Virus record (IMG/VR): IMGVR_UViG_3300030104_000102
Span: 1 to 34,709 of that record
DNA length: 34,709 bases
Strand: one strand, 5' to 3'
Source: a virus
Shown: positions 15,404-25,631 of the stretch, in pieces
Numbering within the stretch: position 1 is the stretch's first letter
Layout of the letters: the number at the start of each line of letters is the position of its first letter
Position numbers and translations under genes: made by a program
Notes under the pieces: model-generated
What the model was told of the DNA's origin: nothing
The model's database searches: none
Seen by the model: only the letters and a program-made list of their open reading frames with translations

Positions 15404-18367
15404 TTATTCTCCGTAACCGTATTTTAATTTTACTCTACCACCTGTGTTCATACCTGCTGGTCTTTGGAATCCTGGACCAAATCTTACAGTGTCTTCTGGA
15501 GTGACATCAGTAGTCGGTTCTTCTTCCTCTACACTTTCTCTATAGTATATCCTACCGAGTGCTCTCACTAAACTTTTTACCGCAGGACTTTTGAATACTT
15601 TATCACTTGTAATTGCTTCATACATCTTATCAGGGTTAGATAATAATTCAATAGTTTTAAAATCTTTTCTTCCTGTGAGTATACGCTTAGCAGCAGTCAT
15701 CACACGTCCTGGAGTAGTGAATAACCCTACATAAGCACGAGCTAAAGAGTTAAGTGCGTCAAGAGTAGGATCGTCAGCCTTTTTTACAGCTGATACTCTA
15801 GGATCATCAAAAGCTCTGAGTCTTTTAGCGATATCACCTAATTGTTCAGTAAATTTATCACCGAACCACACTTCTAAATTATCTTTATTATTGTTTATGT
15901 AATCTTGTAGTTGAGTACCATCATAAACTTTTTGATTAAGCGTTCCTCTTTTTTGTGTTTTTTCTTGTATATCTTTAAATATGTATGATTTATAAGCGTT
16001 TAATAAATCTTTACTACCACTATTATTAAGAGCGTCAAATACTTCTTTAGTGGCAGTTATTTTTCCAGGACTCCATGTATTTTTAAATAAATCTTCAGGT
16101 GATTTATAATTCCTAGCCACATCTGCTAAATTTGTATTTTTTTCTATGAGTTCTTTTGCTCTTTTTAGTTCTAAATCTCTTTGTTTAAATGTATTTATAA
16201 ATTGTTCAGCGTTAGTAAATTCTTGTATCTCGTCTTCATTAAAAAACTTTTTGATAATGTTGTCATTTTTAGCCATGAATGTTTCATGAGCTCTAGGTGT
16301 TTTAGGTCTCATAACACCACCCACAGTTTCTACTACCTCATCCATGTATGCGTTGCGTATGCCACCCTTTAAACCCAGTAATCCTGCTGTGTTTTCGGGG
16401 TCAAATAATATATCGTCTATAAATCCAGGAGATGTAAGAGTTCCGTCACCTTGTGGAGTAATATTATTTCTTAAAAAAGTAACAAAGCCATTATATGCAG
16501 TTTTATCACCTTGTCTATATAGATCATTACTGACTGATTGTAAATTAAGTAGTCTTTTTATTTGATCATTATTAAAAGTTTCCATCTTTTGTCTATACAG
16601 ATTCTCAGCTTCTATAAACCCTTTATAGGCTTCTGGACTACCACGATCTTTTAATGTTTTAGCTCGTATACTTTCTAAAACTTTTCTAAAATTTACCAGC
16701 TCGTCTACGTTGTTACCCATAGCTACGTTCTGCCTGATAATACTTCTCAAGTTAGATAAGTCTTGCGTAAATACTGTATCTGATTTTTTAGTGCCTTTTT
16801 CTATACTCTCAAGTATACCGTTCACTATCTTTTTATCTTGTGGATTAGCAAAGGCTTGTGCGTCTAATATATTTTTAAACCTCTGTGCAGGTTTTTTAAG
16901 TGTGCTATAATCATAAGCTTTTTCATTAGGTTTGAAGTTAGCTAGTTGTTTAGCATTTTCGTATGCTTCATCAACTGATTTTATAGCTGAATCTTCTGCA
17001 GCAGAAAATGTGCTCCTTATCTGTGCACCAGCTGTAGCTGGGTCTAGTGAACCATCAGCTATGCCTCTAAATATATTATCAGATTCTACACCTAATTCTA
17101 TTATGTCTCTTTCTGCTTGAACCAATTTAGGGCTAGTCTCTATAGTTTCTTGTGCTATTTCTCTTATTTGTTCACCTCTTGCAGCTCTAGTTGCAGCACC
17201 AGCTTCTTCTTCTACTAAATCACGTGTTATACCCTGTGCTTCAAAAGGTTGTGGAACTAAATCTCTTCCTGCTTGTTCTTGTGCTGTATAGATATCTCTT
17301 AATGCTTGAGCTTGCGGATCTTCTGTCTCTGCTATGTTTCTTAATCCAGCTTCTAAACCTTCTGCTGGAGAAGTCACCTCTACACCTTCATCTGCAGCTC
17401 TTATCACTACTTGAGGTGCAGTCATAGCAGCAGTGTCTTCGCCTGCTTGTTTAAGTGTTTCAAATGATTTTAAAAATTCTTCTTCTTTTAATAATGTATC
17501 TGGCACTTTAGCGACACCCATAGCAAGTTTTACTAATTTAAATACAGGTATAGCACCTATGCCGAATAATGCTGTCATATTAGCTTCTTTCATAGCCTGC
17601 CCTGTCATGTCGTAATCTTCTGGTAAATAGCCTTGCTCTTTTAGATAATTTAAATTATTTAATCTCCATACAAAAGTTGCTACAGTTTCACCAGCTACTG
17701 CACCAGCACCTATACCTAATGGACTTCCACCTGTCATTGCCCCACCAGCTATCCCGCCACCTATACCTGCGGTTATTTCTGCAGCGAGAGGCTCTACAAA
17801 GGCTAAAAAATCGCCTTTATTGAGTCCTGGAGGGTTAATTACAGTGGGCTGGTTATTATTTAGAGGGTCGTTAAAAATTAACTCTCTTGTGTTAGGTTCT
17901 ATCCTTACGTCATAGTCGTAAGTTCTAGGTATATTATAATCTTCTGCGTAGTTTTTCTGTAAAACTCTTGTTACATAATTAGGATCTACTCTTATATCTG
18001 GTGGTAGCAGTTCTATTTGTCGGATAGTGTCACCTTGCGCACCTCCTGTAAAATCTACCCCTGTGTACTCAGCCCTTGTTTGTGGTTCTGCTCTAGAGAG
18101 GTATGTTTCTACAAAGTATGGATCATCAGCTAGTATGCCTTTTTTAATAGCGTCATCCATGGCTTTTTTATTTTTCATATAATCTACCACAGGTGCAAAC
18201 TGACTCATGCTTTTAGTAGGCTCTGGTGCTTGATAACCAAACTCAGCTAGTTTTTGTTGATCTAGTTGTAATGCTGCTTGTGTTTGTGCTACTCCTGGAT
18301 TTACGAGTAGACCAGCTTCATACTCATCAAGCATTTTATCTAAATCTATTACGTCATTCTGTGCCAT
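15404..18367 (-). CDS. large probable internal virion (ejected) protein
   Basis: 987 residues, largely helical and charged, with a glycine/alanine-rich hydrophobic segment at about 197-230 (AGIGGGIAGGAMTGGSPLG) of the glycine-zipper type able to enter membranes. The C-terminus ends in GMNTGGRVKLKYGYGE, a glycine-basic ending I associate with marine phage structural proteins. No enzymatic motif is evident. By size, order and membrane-like segment it resembles the internal core proteins that podoviruses inject to form a DNA channel, but there is no sequence-level link to T7 gp14-16. It overlaps the next gene by one base (TAATG-type junction). Confidence 0.6.
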   Translation of the reverse strand: MAQNDVIDLDKMLDEYEAGLLVNPGVAQTQAALQLDQQKLAEFGYQAPEPTKSMSQFAPVVDYMKNKKAMDDAIKKGILADDPYFVETYLSRAEPQTRAEYTGVDFTGGAQGDTIRQIELLPPDIRVDPNYVTRVLQKNYAEDYNIPRTYDYDVRIEPNTRELIFNDPLNNNQPTVINPPGLNKGDFLAFVEPLAAEITAGIGGGIAGGAMTGGSPLGIGAGAVAGETVATFVWRLNNLNYLKEQGYLPEDYDMTGQAMKEANMTALFGIGAIPVFKLVKLAMGVAKVPDTLLKEEEFLKSFETLKQAGEDTAAMTAPQVVIRAADEGVEVTSPAEGLEAGLRNIAETEDPQAQALRDIYTAQEQAGRDLVPQPFEAQGITRDLVEEEAGAATRAARGEQIREIAQETIETSPKLVQAERDIIELGVESDNIFRGIADGSLDPATAGAQIRSTFSAAEDSAIKSVDEAYENAKQLANFKPNEKAYDYSTLKKPAQRFKNILDAQAFANPQDKKIVNGILESIEKGTKKSDTVFTQDLSNLRSIIRQNVAMGNNVDELVNFRKVLESIRAKTLKDRGSPEAYKGFIEAENLYRQKMETFNNDQIKRLLNLQSVSNDLYRQGDKTAYNGFVTFLRNNITPQGDGTLTSPGFIDDILFDPENTAGLLGLKGGIRNAYMDEVVETVGGVMRPKTPRAHETFMAKNDNIIKKFFNEDEIQEFTNAEQFINTFKQRDLELKRAKELIEKNTNLADVARNYKSPEDLFKNTWSPGKITATKEVFDALNNSGSKDLLNAYKSYIFKDIQEKTQKRGTLNQKVYDGTQLQDYINNNKDNLEVWFGDKFTEQLGDIAKRLRAFDDPRVSAVKKADDPTLDALNSLARAYVGLFTTPGRVMTAAKRILTGRKDFKTIELLSNPDKMYEAITSDKVFKSPAVKSLVRALGRIYYRESVEEEEPTTDVTPEDTVRFGPGFQRPAGMNTGGRVKLKYGYGE

Positions 18368-20838
18368 TATTGATTTAGTTGTTTTTGTATGTAATCTCTT
18401 ATGGGATCAAAGTCGCTTCCTAGAGTTTCTCGTATTGTTGTTAAATACCCTAGTTGTGAGTTTTGATCACCTTTACTTAAATACTCTACATATATGTCGT
18501 GTATTGTTTGATTACCATACCCAGAACGTTCACCACCTCCAGGAAGCACGGTTACTGATTGAGCATCTGTGTTAGCTGGTATATAGTTAGCATCTCTATA
18601 TGCGTTAGGACTTGTCTTGAGTTGTGCCTTTAGTTCTTCTATAGTGTATGGTGCGTCTCTAAATGGTTTAGAAGCATTATCTGTTGCCCTTACGTCACCG
18701 AACTGTTCTTCTATAAATGAGATTCTTGTTCCATCTGGCTTTGTAGTGCCCATAGCATATTTAAGTTCATTATCCAAAGCTATCTCATGTTTATTTATAA
18801 CAGATAATGTTAAATCATCCACTAAAGTTAAAAACTCTTTTGCAGAAGTAGCGAAAGCACCAGCTCTTTGTAGATATCTTTCCATATCTTTGTCTGATAT
18901 ATCACGGCTTTTTTGATTATCTGTAGCAGCACTTTGTAAAGCTAGTGTTAATACTAAACTGTTAACTCTTTTTCTTGATAAACCTGAGTTAAGTAAAAAT
19001 TTACCTAAATTACTGTTTGCTATTTGGTCATCAAATTGTTTTGCGTACTTATCAAAAGTTTCTATTCCTTCTCCTGGATCTAGTACACCGTTACCATTAG
19101 CATCTGTGTAAAGGTTGTATCCTTGTTCTTTATCTGTAAATATAGTTTTTAATTGATCAACTTCGTCAATAACTCGTTTACCAATAGTTGTTAAACCACC
19201 AGCAGTACCGAATGTTAGTGGAGCATTATTTTTTTCAGCTTCGTTAAATAGATCTACTATACTTTGACGTGTTTTAATTACTTGGTTTCTAGTTGTGTCG
19301 TTTTGTATTAAAAACTGTTGCACTCGTTTTCTTTCTTTACCTGCTAAACTTGCAGTCAAAGCAGATCCATCTCCTTTTACTAATATAGGTTCACCATTAG
19401 TTCCAAGAACCACCATGTTTTCTTCACCCACAGGAGCGTATAGCTCTCTACCTCTAGGCGACATTAGTTCTTGTGTAGAAACAAAAGTGGGTAAACCTGT
19501 AGCTTTTTCTATAGCGGATTTTATGCTTGCTGTTCCTACAGGTGCAGCTAAGATTCCTGGATTTTCATTTAAAAAGTTTTCTAATTCAACTTCTGACATC
19601 ATCATTGATTTACCGTTGACCATGTACAGCTTTTTACCTTTTGTTAAATTACCCTTTCTAACGATAAAACCTTCTGCTTGTTTATTTACAGCACCTGCTG
19701 AGGTAAGTATTTCAGTTCTAGCTGGTGCGTTATTATCTGGCTGACCGTCTTTATTTTCATCAACAAATAAAGTGTACTCTTCTGTATTTCCGTCTGCTGC
19801 TGTCCAAGGCTCAACTCTGTTTCCTCTTCTAGATACAGTATTTGCTTCTTCGTCTGTATAATACACAGGGTTAGCTTGATCATTTAATTTATATGGACTT
19901 CTATTAGCAGTCTTCAAAGCTCTTTCTAAAGCTTTTTGTTCTTTGACATCAGCTAAATACAGTTGCATAGCAAACTGATTTATATTTTGTTGTTGCTGTA
20001 TATCTAAACCTGTAAGAGTTTTTTCAAAATCTCTTTCCCCTTTTCTTTTTGTTATAGCATATTTAGATAGTGCTGATGATAATGCTGTTCCCCAGCTTTC
20101 ACCTTTCTCACCAGCTTGTATAAGTGCTGCACCTGCAACTAAAAAAGGTAAGCCTTCATCTGGTTTAGTTATAAGTTTTTTAATGTCATCTACATTATAA
20201 AATTGTGCTGCTGCGTCTTTATAAACCTGTAGTCTTTCTTTTGGGTCTAGTGTGTCATTTATCTCAGTCATAGCGTTGAAGGTTTGTAACGCTTCACTGT
20301 CATCTGCTCCTCTTGAGCCAGCACCTGCTGCAGAAGCCATCACCACTTTTTTAGTAGGATCATTTTCAGCATCTAATGCTTCTGCTTCTTCTTCACTTAG
20401 GTCTAAATTTAAATCTTCTAAACCAGATATTATGGCTCCCTCCGTCAAAAGACTTGTAGGAGGTAAATTAGGATCTATGTTAGTTTGTACTAAATCTGAT
20501 ATATTACCACCCTCTGCTACATAGTCGCTTAATTCTCTACTTTCATTATCTAATAAAGAATCTATACCTATGCCCTCTGGGGGTTGCTGTATGGCAGGTC
20601 TCTGTGGTTGTAACGTCATAGCCACTTGATCCTGTGGTATACCTGTTAATTGTGATATTTGATCTATAGCTAAACCACTACGAGCCAGCCTCATAACAGT
20701 TTGTTCAGGTGATTCATTAGCCATCACCATGTTTGTATTTTGATCTGTAACTACACCACCAAAAGGATTATTACGATCTCCTGTAATAGTAGTAACTCCT
20801 GGACCAATAAATGGACGGAAAGGGTATTTAGGCTCCAT
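18367..20838 (-). CDS. large probable internal virion protein
   Basis: 823 residues with no enzyme motif. The N-terminus is Pro/Gly/Asn rich (PFRPFIGPGVTTITGD), followed by LARSGLAIDQISQLTGIP, which resembles a short helix-turn-helix-like or Gly-x-Pro motif used in other phage structural proteins, then acidic and helical segments. A DxDxNG-like acidic loop at about residue 580 (TDANGNGVLDPGEG) has the look of an EF-hand/dockerin calcium site. It sits between the 987- and 437-residue proteins with 1- and 3-nt overlaps, so co-translated and probably co-packaged. Function unknown. Confidence 0.6.
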   Translation of the reverse strand: MEPKYPFRPFIGPGVTTITGDRNNPFGGVVTDQNTNMVMANESPEQTVMRLARSGLAIDQISQLTGIPQDQVAMTLQPQRPAIQQPPEGIGIDSLLDNESRELSDYVAEGGNISDLVQTNIDPNLPPTSLLTEGAIISGLEDLNLDLSEEEAEALDAENDPTKKVVMASAAGAGSRGADDSEALQTFNAMTEINDTLDPKERLQVYKDAAAQFYNVDDIKKLITKPDEGLPFLVAGAALIQAGEKGESWGTALSSALSKYAITKRKGERDFEKTLTGLDIQQQQNINQFAMQLYLADVKEQKALERALKTANRSPYKLNDQANPVYYTDEEANTVSRRGNRVEPWTAADGNTEEYTLFVDENKDGQPDNNAPARTEILTSAGAVNKQAEGFIVRKGNLTKGKKLYMVNGKSMMMSEVELENFLNENPGILAAPVGTASIKSAIEKATGLPTFVSTQELMSPRGRELYAPVGEENMVVLGTNGEPILVKGDGSALTASLAGKERKRVQQFLIQNDTTRNQVIKTRQSIVDLFNEAEKNNAPLTFGTAGGLTTIGKRVIDEVDQLKTIFTDKEQGYNLYTDANGNGVLDPGEGIETFDKYAKQFDDQIANSNLGKFLLNSGLSRKRVNSLVLTLALQSAATDNQKSRDISDKDMERYLQRAGAFATSAKEFLTLVDDLTLSVINKHEIALDNELKYAMGTTKPDGTRISFIEEQFGDVRATDNASKPFRDAPYTIEELKAQLKTSPNAYRDANYIPANTDAQSVTVLPGGGERSGYGNQTIHDIYVEYLSKGDQNSQLGYLTTIRETLGSDFDPIRDYIQKQLNQ

Positions 20839-22151
20839 TATTTAGTAGCTCCATAAAGTGTGGCTGCTGTGCCTAAAGCTTGCATTAATGGGTTCGTATC
20901 ATTACCTGTCATACCTGATTGTAAAGTAGTGCCTCCTAAAGCTGGGGCTAAACCACTTGCTAACCCTGCTGCTGCTCCGATAGTTTGCATAGGTAGATTA
21001 TACTGACCTACAAAATTACCGAAGGCTAAGTCAAGACCTCTTTGATCTAATCCTTGTTGCATACCGCCCATACCTAGTAGTCTGTTAATATCTGTGCCTG
21101 CTAGTGAACTACCAAGTGAACCTAAACCTGCTAACTGTGATCCTGCTCCTAACCCTAATTGACCTAGATTTACTCCACCTGTTTGTATGTCTCTAGCACC
21201 ACGACCAAGGATATTAGCTAAGTTACCACCTAAAGCACCTATACCGCCAGCAGTTCTACCTAATAGATTACCAAAGTTAGTTCCTAATCCAGCTAACGCT
21301 GTACCTATGCCTGCCTGTTGACCAGCTAAACGTCCTAACAAATTAGCTTGACCTGCTTGCCTTGCTTGTTGTGTTTCAAAAGCTGACTGTGCTCTACGTG
21401 CCGCATCACCAAAGCCTGCTGATCTTATAGCTCCTACTCTTTCTGCTGCACCTCTCGCTGCAGATTCTGCTAGTTCTTCACCGACTAATCTACTACGTGA
21501 TCCACCGAAAGCACCAGAACCTATAGCACTAGCTCTTCTAGCTATATCACCTTGAGCTAAACCTTCACGCACATCTTTTAGTGTTTGTTGTACTACTTGA
21601 TCTTCAAAAGGGTTGTAAAAACTTTCTATACCACTAGGGTCAAACATTCTAGTAGAGCCGAACCCTACATCTGCTGCTGTGCCTAAACCTCTGCCTGCAC
21701 CTAATAGTTGACCTACTCCCATACCAGTTGCACGTCCTGCTATTCCTGGCACTCTACCTAATAAATCCATTCCAGCCATAGTGCTGGTTTCTCCCGCACG
21801 TATGGCATCTCCTATCAAACCTGTAGATGTATTAAAAGCATCTTCTGCGGTTCCTAATCCACCTGTTACGGCTTCTTGTGCACCTTGTATAAAAGGTTGA
21901 TAACCACCTACACCTTGAGCAGTAAGACGGAAAGCTTCTTCCTGTGCTGGTGTAAACCCAGCTATACGTTGACCTGTGTATGTAAATGGGTTAGCACCAG
22001 CAACACCAAAGCCCATAATTTTATTCACTAAGTCTTGGTTTAATAGAGGTAATATTCCAGGAACATTCTGTCCAGGAACCCCAGCAAAAAACTGACCCAG
22101 CATATTAGGGGGTAGTGTTTCTGTTCTTTGATAACTTGTTGTCTCTGCCAT
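20838..22151 (-). CDS. glycine/alanine-rich probable virion protein
   Basis: 437 residues, exceptionally rich in Gly, Ala and Leu. After an N-terminal part (LPPNMLGQFFAGVPGQNVPG) the protein is made of loosely repeated G-x-x-LG-x-LAG-like segments, for instance LLGRLAGQQAGIGTALAGLG (about 270-290), which predict flexible amphipathic helices. A central part, RRASAIGSGAFGGSRSRL, is more polar. No signal peptide is seen. Such composition is common in marine podovirus structural genes placed between the gp10-like protein and the large internal proteins. Role in DNA ejection or tail assembly is inferred from position. Confidence 0.6.
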   Translation of the reverse strand: MAETTSYQRTETLPPNMLGQFFAGVPGQNVPGILPLLNQDLVNKIMGFGVAGANPFTYTGQRIAGFTPAQEEAFRLTAQGVGGYQPFIQGAQEAVTGGLGTAEDAFNTSTGLIGDAIRAGETSTMAGMDLLGRVPGIAGRATGMGVGQLLGAGRGLGTAADVGFGSTRMFDPSGIESFYNPFEDQVVQQTLKDVREGLAQGDIARRASAIGSGAFGGSRSRLVGEELAESAARGAAERVGAIRSAGFGDAARRAQSAFETQQARQAGQANLLGRLAGQQAGIGTALAGLGTNFGNLLGRTAGGIGALGGNLANILGRGARDIQTGGVNLGQLGLGAGSQLAGLGSLGSSLAGTDINRLLGMGGMQQGLDQRGLDLAFGNFVGQYNLPMQTIGAAAGLASGLAPALGGTTLQSGMTGNDTNPLMQALGTAATLYGATK

Positions 22152-23377
22152 TAAGCTCTCCCTATACCCATTTGTTTTGCTTTATTTTCGTTTTTCTCCA
22201 TCATTGCGTAAAGTCTTTTTATTCCTGCTTCGTGGTCACCGTCACCTAAACCAGCTACAGCTTGTTTAGTCATAACAAACTCACCGTCTGCTAGTATTGC
22301 ATTTACCGTGTCTGTATCACCAGCACCGTCAGGGTCTTCTATATCTCCACCGACTGCTCTCATATCCATTACACCGCCTTCATTAAATTCAGGAAACATC
22401 AGTTTACTATATTCTTCATCCCCTAAAGTTGCTCGTAAGTATGCAGCAGTAGCTGGGTCTAACATTCCGCTTGAGCTTATGCCTGTACCCATATAGGTGG
22501 GTGAACCTACTCCTACACCCTGAGTTCCGTATTGAGTGGGTAATACTGCTGGTCTAAGTGGATTCTGTAAGTAACCACCTTGTGCTCCACTCGGTCCAGG
22601 CATACGTGCGTTATTTTCTCCACCTTCAAGTCCGCCGAGTGCTGTCAAACCTACTAAACCTGCACCTACTTTACCCATACCGCTTAACGCATCATAACTA
22701 TCACCTAATCCTGTAAATGCAAACTGTGAACCTGCTCCTGGCAGACCTGCACTCGCCCCACGTAACATTCCTGCACCTGATGCACCAATGTCTTGAAAGA
22801 AGCCACCTATAGTTCCTTGCGTACCTGATTGTATTGAAGAAACTGCTGGGTTGAGACTTCTAAACATACCTGCTTTGTTAAATGGGTTAAGTGAACCTAA
22901 TCCACCACCACCTTTGACACCAAAACCAGCTGCAACATTACCTAACATGTAGCCTTGAGCAGCACCTTTTGCAGCACCTTTTAAATTACCCTCTTTTATA
23001 CCGCCACCTATACCACCACCTATTGCTGCTCCTGCTGGTCCACCTATAGCAAAGCCTACCACCTGACCAATAGTTGGTGCTGCTTTTTTAATTGATTTAC
23101 CTAACTTTTTAAAGAAACCAAACTCAGGTGCACCTGTTAGTGGGTTTATTGAGTTTTCAAAGTGTCCTACTTGGTATTGATAAGGATTAAGTTCATGACG
23201 CTCAAAAGCATCAAATAATTGTCTTTTTAGTACAGGGTCATCCGCTAAAGGTCTAGGTAAGACCATCTCTCCAGGTGTAAGGTGGCCAATCATATTGTCG
23301 CCATAGCGACCATGGATAGCTAATTCGTAACGTGCGTCTGCTAAACCTTCTAAACTTTCTAGCCCTGTAGTCTGCAT
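22151..23377 (-). CDS. glycine-zipper virion protein of marine phage type
   Basis: 408 residues. Near the N-terminus GRYGDNMIGHLTPGEMVLPR and near the C-terminus TVNAILADGEFVMTKQAVAG with KRLYAMMEKNENKAKQM match motifs I know from marine phage structural proteins ('DGEFVMT ... G..GDH..G..RLY.MM'). Between them a strong glycine zipper (about 105-130: VVGFAIGGPAGAAIGGGIGG) is likely to insert in membranes. A good AGGA site precedes the ATG. The protein probably forms part of the tail or injection apparatus. The two terminal motifs may be assembly signals, as they are similar (xPGEMV / xDGEFV). Confidence 0.65.
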   Translation of the reverse strand: MQTTGLESLEGLADARYELAIHGRYGDNMIGHLTPGEMVLPRPLADDPVLKRQLFDAFERHELNPYQYQVGHFENSINPLTGAPEFGFFKKLGKSIKKAAPTIGQVVGFAIGGPAGAAIGGGIGGGIKEGNLKGAAKGAAQGYMLGNVAAGFGVKGGGGLGSLNPFNKAGMFRSLNPAVSSIQSGTQGTIGGFFQDIGASGAGMLRGASAGLPGAGSQFAFTGLGDSYDALSGMGKVGAGLVGLTALGGLEGGENNARMPGPSGAQGGYLQNPLRPAVLPTQYGTQGVGVGSPTYMGTGISSSGMLDPATAAYLRATLGDEEYSKLMFPEFNEGGVMDMRAVGGDIEDPDGAGDTDTVNAILADGEFVMTKQAVAGLGDGDHEAGIKRLYAMMEKNENKAKQMGIGRA

Positions 23378-23381
23378 AGTC

Positions 23382-23428
23382 CTTTGTTTAACTCCTGATT
23401 AGATTTAGTTTAACTAATTTGAACAAAG
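23382..23428. repeat. nested inverted repeats in a 60-nt gap
   Basis: CTTTGTT (23382-23388) pairs with AACAAAG (23422-23428), and inside the loop TAGTT-T-AACTA (23406-23416) forms a second short palindrome. The element lies between the stop of the 109-residue gene and the start of the glycine-zipper gene. AT-rich stems and no T-run argue against a terminator; an mRNA processing site or operator is possible. Confidence 0.35.
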
Positions 23429-23437
23429 TTGTATATA

Positions 23438-23767
23438 TCATAATGAAATACTCGTTGCTCCTGCTATTTTTAATGTAACTTCCCCTACTGAGCCAGTAGC
23501 TGATAAACCTTTATTTATTTTAGGTGTAGTAATAGTTATCCACTGATTGCCACTGTAAACTTCTAGTGACTCATTATTTGTGTTCCATACTAAACTTCCT
23601 GCATTAAACTGTGCTTGACCTTTAGTAGTATCATCTATTTGACGTATATTATCAGGGTCAAACTCTCCTAAGTTTATTTCTAATATTCTTACTAATCGAT
23701 TAAATGTCTCTGAGTTGACTACCTCATCCATCTCTAATGGTAGTCTAGTGACTAACAACTTACTCAT
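23438..23767 (-). CDS. small probable tail/virion protein
   Basis: 109 residues: a helical N-terminus (EMDEVVNSETFNRLVRILE), then a beta-rich part with AGSLVWNTNNESLEVYSGNQ and WITITT, the kind of 'xxWNT..x.LEVY.G..W' strand pattern found in phage fibre and baseplate proteins. The ending GSVGEVTLKIAGATSISL is hydrophobic. It overlaps the gp10-like gene by 4 nt. It may bridge a tail component, but no family is assigned. Confidence 0.65.
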   Translation of the reverse strand: MSKLLVTRLPLEMDEVVNSETFNRLVRILEINLGEFDPDNIRQIDDTTKGQAQFNAGSLVWNTNNESLEVYSGNQWITITTPKINKGLSATGSVGEVTLKIAGATSISL

Positions 23768-25629
23768 CTTCTACCGTCAGTCCTTACATCTAAACGTGTT
23801 GCTCCTAATCTCCAGCCTGTTGCTGTGTTTGCTGGCACATTATCATCATCAGATTCTATCCTTACTACAGCTTGTCTTGCTCTTGCTCTTACGTGTGATT
23901 GTTGAGTGCTACTACTGATAGCTGATGTGCTGTTTGTAGTTAATGTGTCTCCTGGAAAATTACGTGTCTTTAAAACTATATTTACTTGACCGCCACTACT
24001 GTTACTTAAAAAACGTATGTCAGGAATCATTCTATTTATAAAAGCAAACTGTTCTCCATCTCCTATATCAAAGTCGCTTGACTCAACAAAAACGTTAGTC
24101 ATAGGACTTCCATCATCATCGTATCCTGTCTCATGTTCGTAAAGTAGCGAATCATTAGTAGCTCTAGGATAAGGTTCTACACCAGCGTCTAACCAAGCAT
24201 ATCTTCTCAGTTGTCCATAAGCCCAAACATTTTCTACATAATTATATATAACATATCTATCTATTTCATCAGAACTACCAGAGCAATAATACCAGCCCAC
24301 TTCATCGTACTGAGTGTTAGTAAAAGCATGTGTTTTGAAAGCTTGACTTGAATTAAAATCGTCGAATACATAACTTAGTATGCTGCATGGCACTTTCCTT
24401 ACAGAACCTGTGTAAACGTAAAAATTGTCATAACCCATCCAATAAACACCACTGGGTGCAGTAACTGCTGCTTTAGGTGCCACTAAACCTGTATTTTCAT
24501 TAATTAAATTTACACCAAACGTGAACGGTGGTCCAATAAACTGCATGCTATAAAGAGCTGTATCAGTCCATATTAGTATCTCTTGCCTAGATTTTACAGC
24601 ACCAATAATACTACTACCAGAGGATAACCTTAGTTCTCCTGCTGTGTTTGTGCTTCTTGGATCAAAATCTAAATCATTTTCTTGGTCACTAAAAGCTATT
24701 AACATAGGATCAATCGCTCCACCTCTCACAGAACCATCCATCGCATCTGCTCCTAATATAATCAAGTGTCTATCTTTCTCTGAAGTTATAGCTTGAAGAC
24801 CTAGTGTGGGAACCTTATTGGCTCCACCAACACCAGACAGCTCTACTGCTCTTGTGCTTGTGCCACTATTTTCTAACCATCTATATATACCGCCACCCCT
24901 TACATTCATTATAAGGTTTTCACCAAAGTGATCATGTGTCCATAACCTTAGTTGATTACTAGCTGATATAGCATTAGAGCTCCCCCACGTACTTGCTCCC
25001 CATGTTCCTGTACCCCAACCTGTAGACCCCACGAAAACATCTAGCCCTACGTTTATTTGATATACCCCGATCACTGAACTGCCTCCATTACCACTATCAC
25101 TAGCGTTTGCTGTGACTGTAGTTCCAGAAGTGTCTTTAGCTGTTATTGTGTATGTGTTCGTTCCTGTAACTAGAAGTATTTGATATTCTTGATTTAATAC
25201 AGCAGCAGTGATATTACCACCTAAAGTTGCTGCACCACTAAAAGTAACGAAGTCGTTAGTTACAGCACCATGGCTTGCATCTGTTACTGTGATAGTAGAA
25301 CTACCATTAGTTGCTGCAAAAGTTACATCGCCTGCAGAAGTTGTAGACCTAATAGGTGTAACATCGTCAAAGTTTGTGCCTTGTTTTATATAATATTTAA
25401 AAGTCGTACCTAACCCTAAATATTTACTACCCTCTAAAGACACCCAAGCATGAAGTGCTCTTGCCTTTCCTAAATAAGTTGATAATGTATCTTTTGCCCA
25501 GCCACCTATTTTTTGTACTCTACCGTTTCTAAAACGTATTAAGTTTGAGTCAAACCAGCCACCCTCATTATCGTATTCAGTTCCTTCTCTATTTATTCCA
25601 GGTCTAAATATAAATTTGCTTAGTGCCAT
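23764..25629 (-). CDS. P22 gp10-like phage stabilisation/tail hub protein
   Basis: 621 residues. The opening LSKFIFRPGINREGTEYDNE and FRNGRVQKIGGW is typical of the marine-phage branch of the 'phage stabilisation protein' family, related to P22 gp10, which closes the head and forms the tail hub. An insert at about 95-185, rich in Thr/Ser/Gly (SSTITVTDASHGAVTNDFV; NTYTITAKDTSGTTV), looks like a small beta domain added to the core. A WG-rich stretch (STGWGTGTWGASTWG) recalls the start of the gene at 32888. Family call is by overall resemblance; the insert's role (surface exposure) is inferred. Confidence 0.6.
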   Translation of the reverse strand: MALSKFIFRPGINREGTEYDNEGGWFDSNLIRFRNGRVQKIGGWAKDTLSTYLGKARALHAWVSLEGSKYLGLGTTFKYYIKQGTNFDDVTPIRSTTSAGDVTFAATNGSSTITVTDASHGAVTNDFVTFSGAATLGGNITAAVLNQEYQILLVTGTNTYTITAKDTSGTTVTANASDSGNGGSSVIGVYQINVGLDVFVGSTGWGTGTWGASTWGSSNAISASNQLRLWTHDHFGENLIMNVRGGGIYRWLENSGTSTRAVELSGVGGANKVPTLGLQAITSEKDRHLIILGADAMDGSVRGGAIDPMLIAFSDQENDLDFDPRSTNTAGELRLSSGSSIIGAVKSRQEILIWTDTALYSMQFIGPPFTFGVNLINENTGLVAPKAAVTAPSGVYWMGYDNFYVYTGSVRKVPCSILSYVFDDFNSSQAFKTHAFTNTQYDEVGWYYCSGSSDEIDRYVIYNYVENVWAYGQLRRYAWLDAGVEPYPRATNDSLLYEHETGYDDDGSPMTNVFVESSDFDIGDGEQFAFINRMIPDIRFLSNSSGGQVNIVLKTRNFPGDTLTTNSTSAISSSTQQSHVRARARQAVVRIESDDDNVPANTATGWRLGATRLDVRTDGRR

Positions 25630-25631
25630 AA

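Noticed and set aside
14738-20524. Several plus-strand open frames of 60-150 codons opposite the virion genes
   Set aside because: They are antisense frames of genes with clear virion-type composition, have no Shine-Dalgarno and show low-complexity or Cys/Ser/Leu-rich translations typical of shadows.
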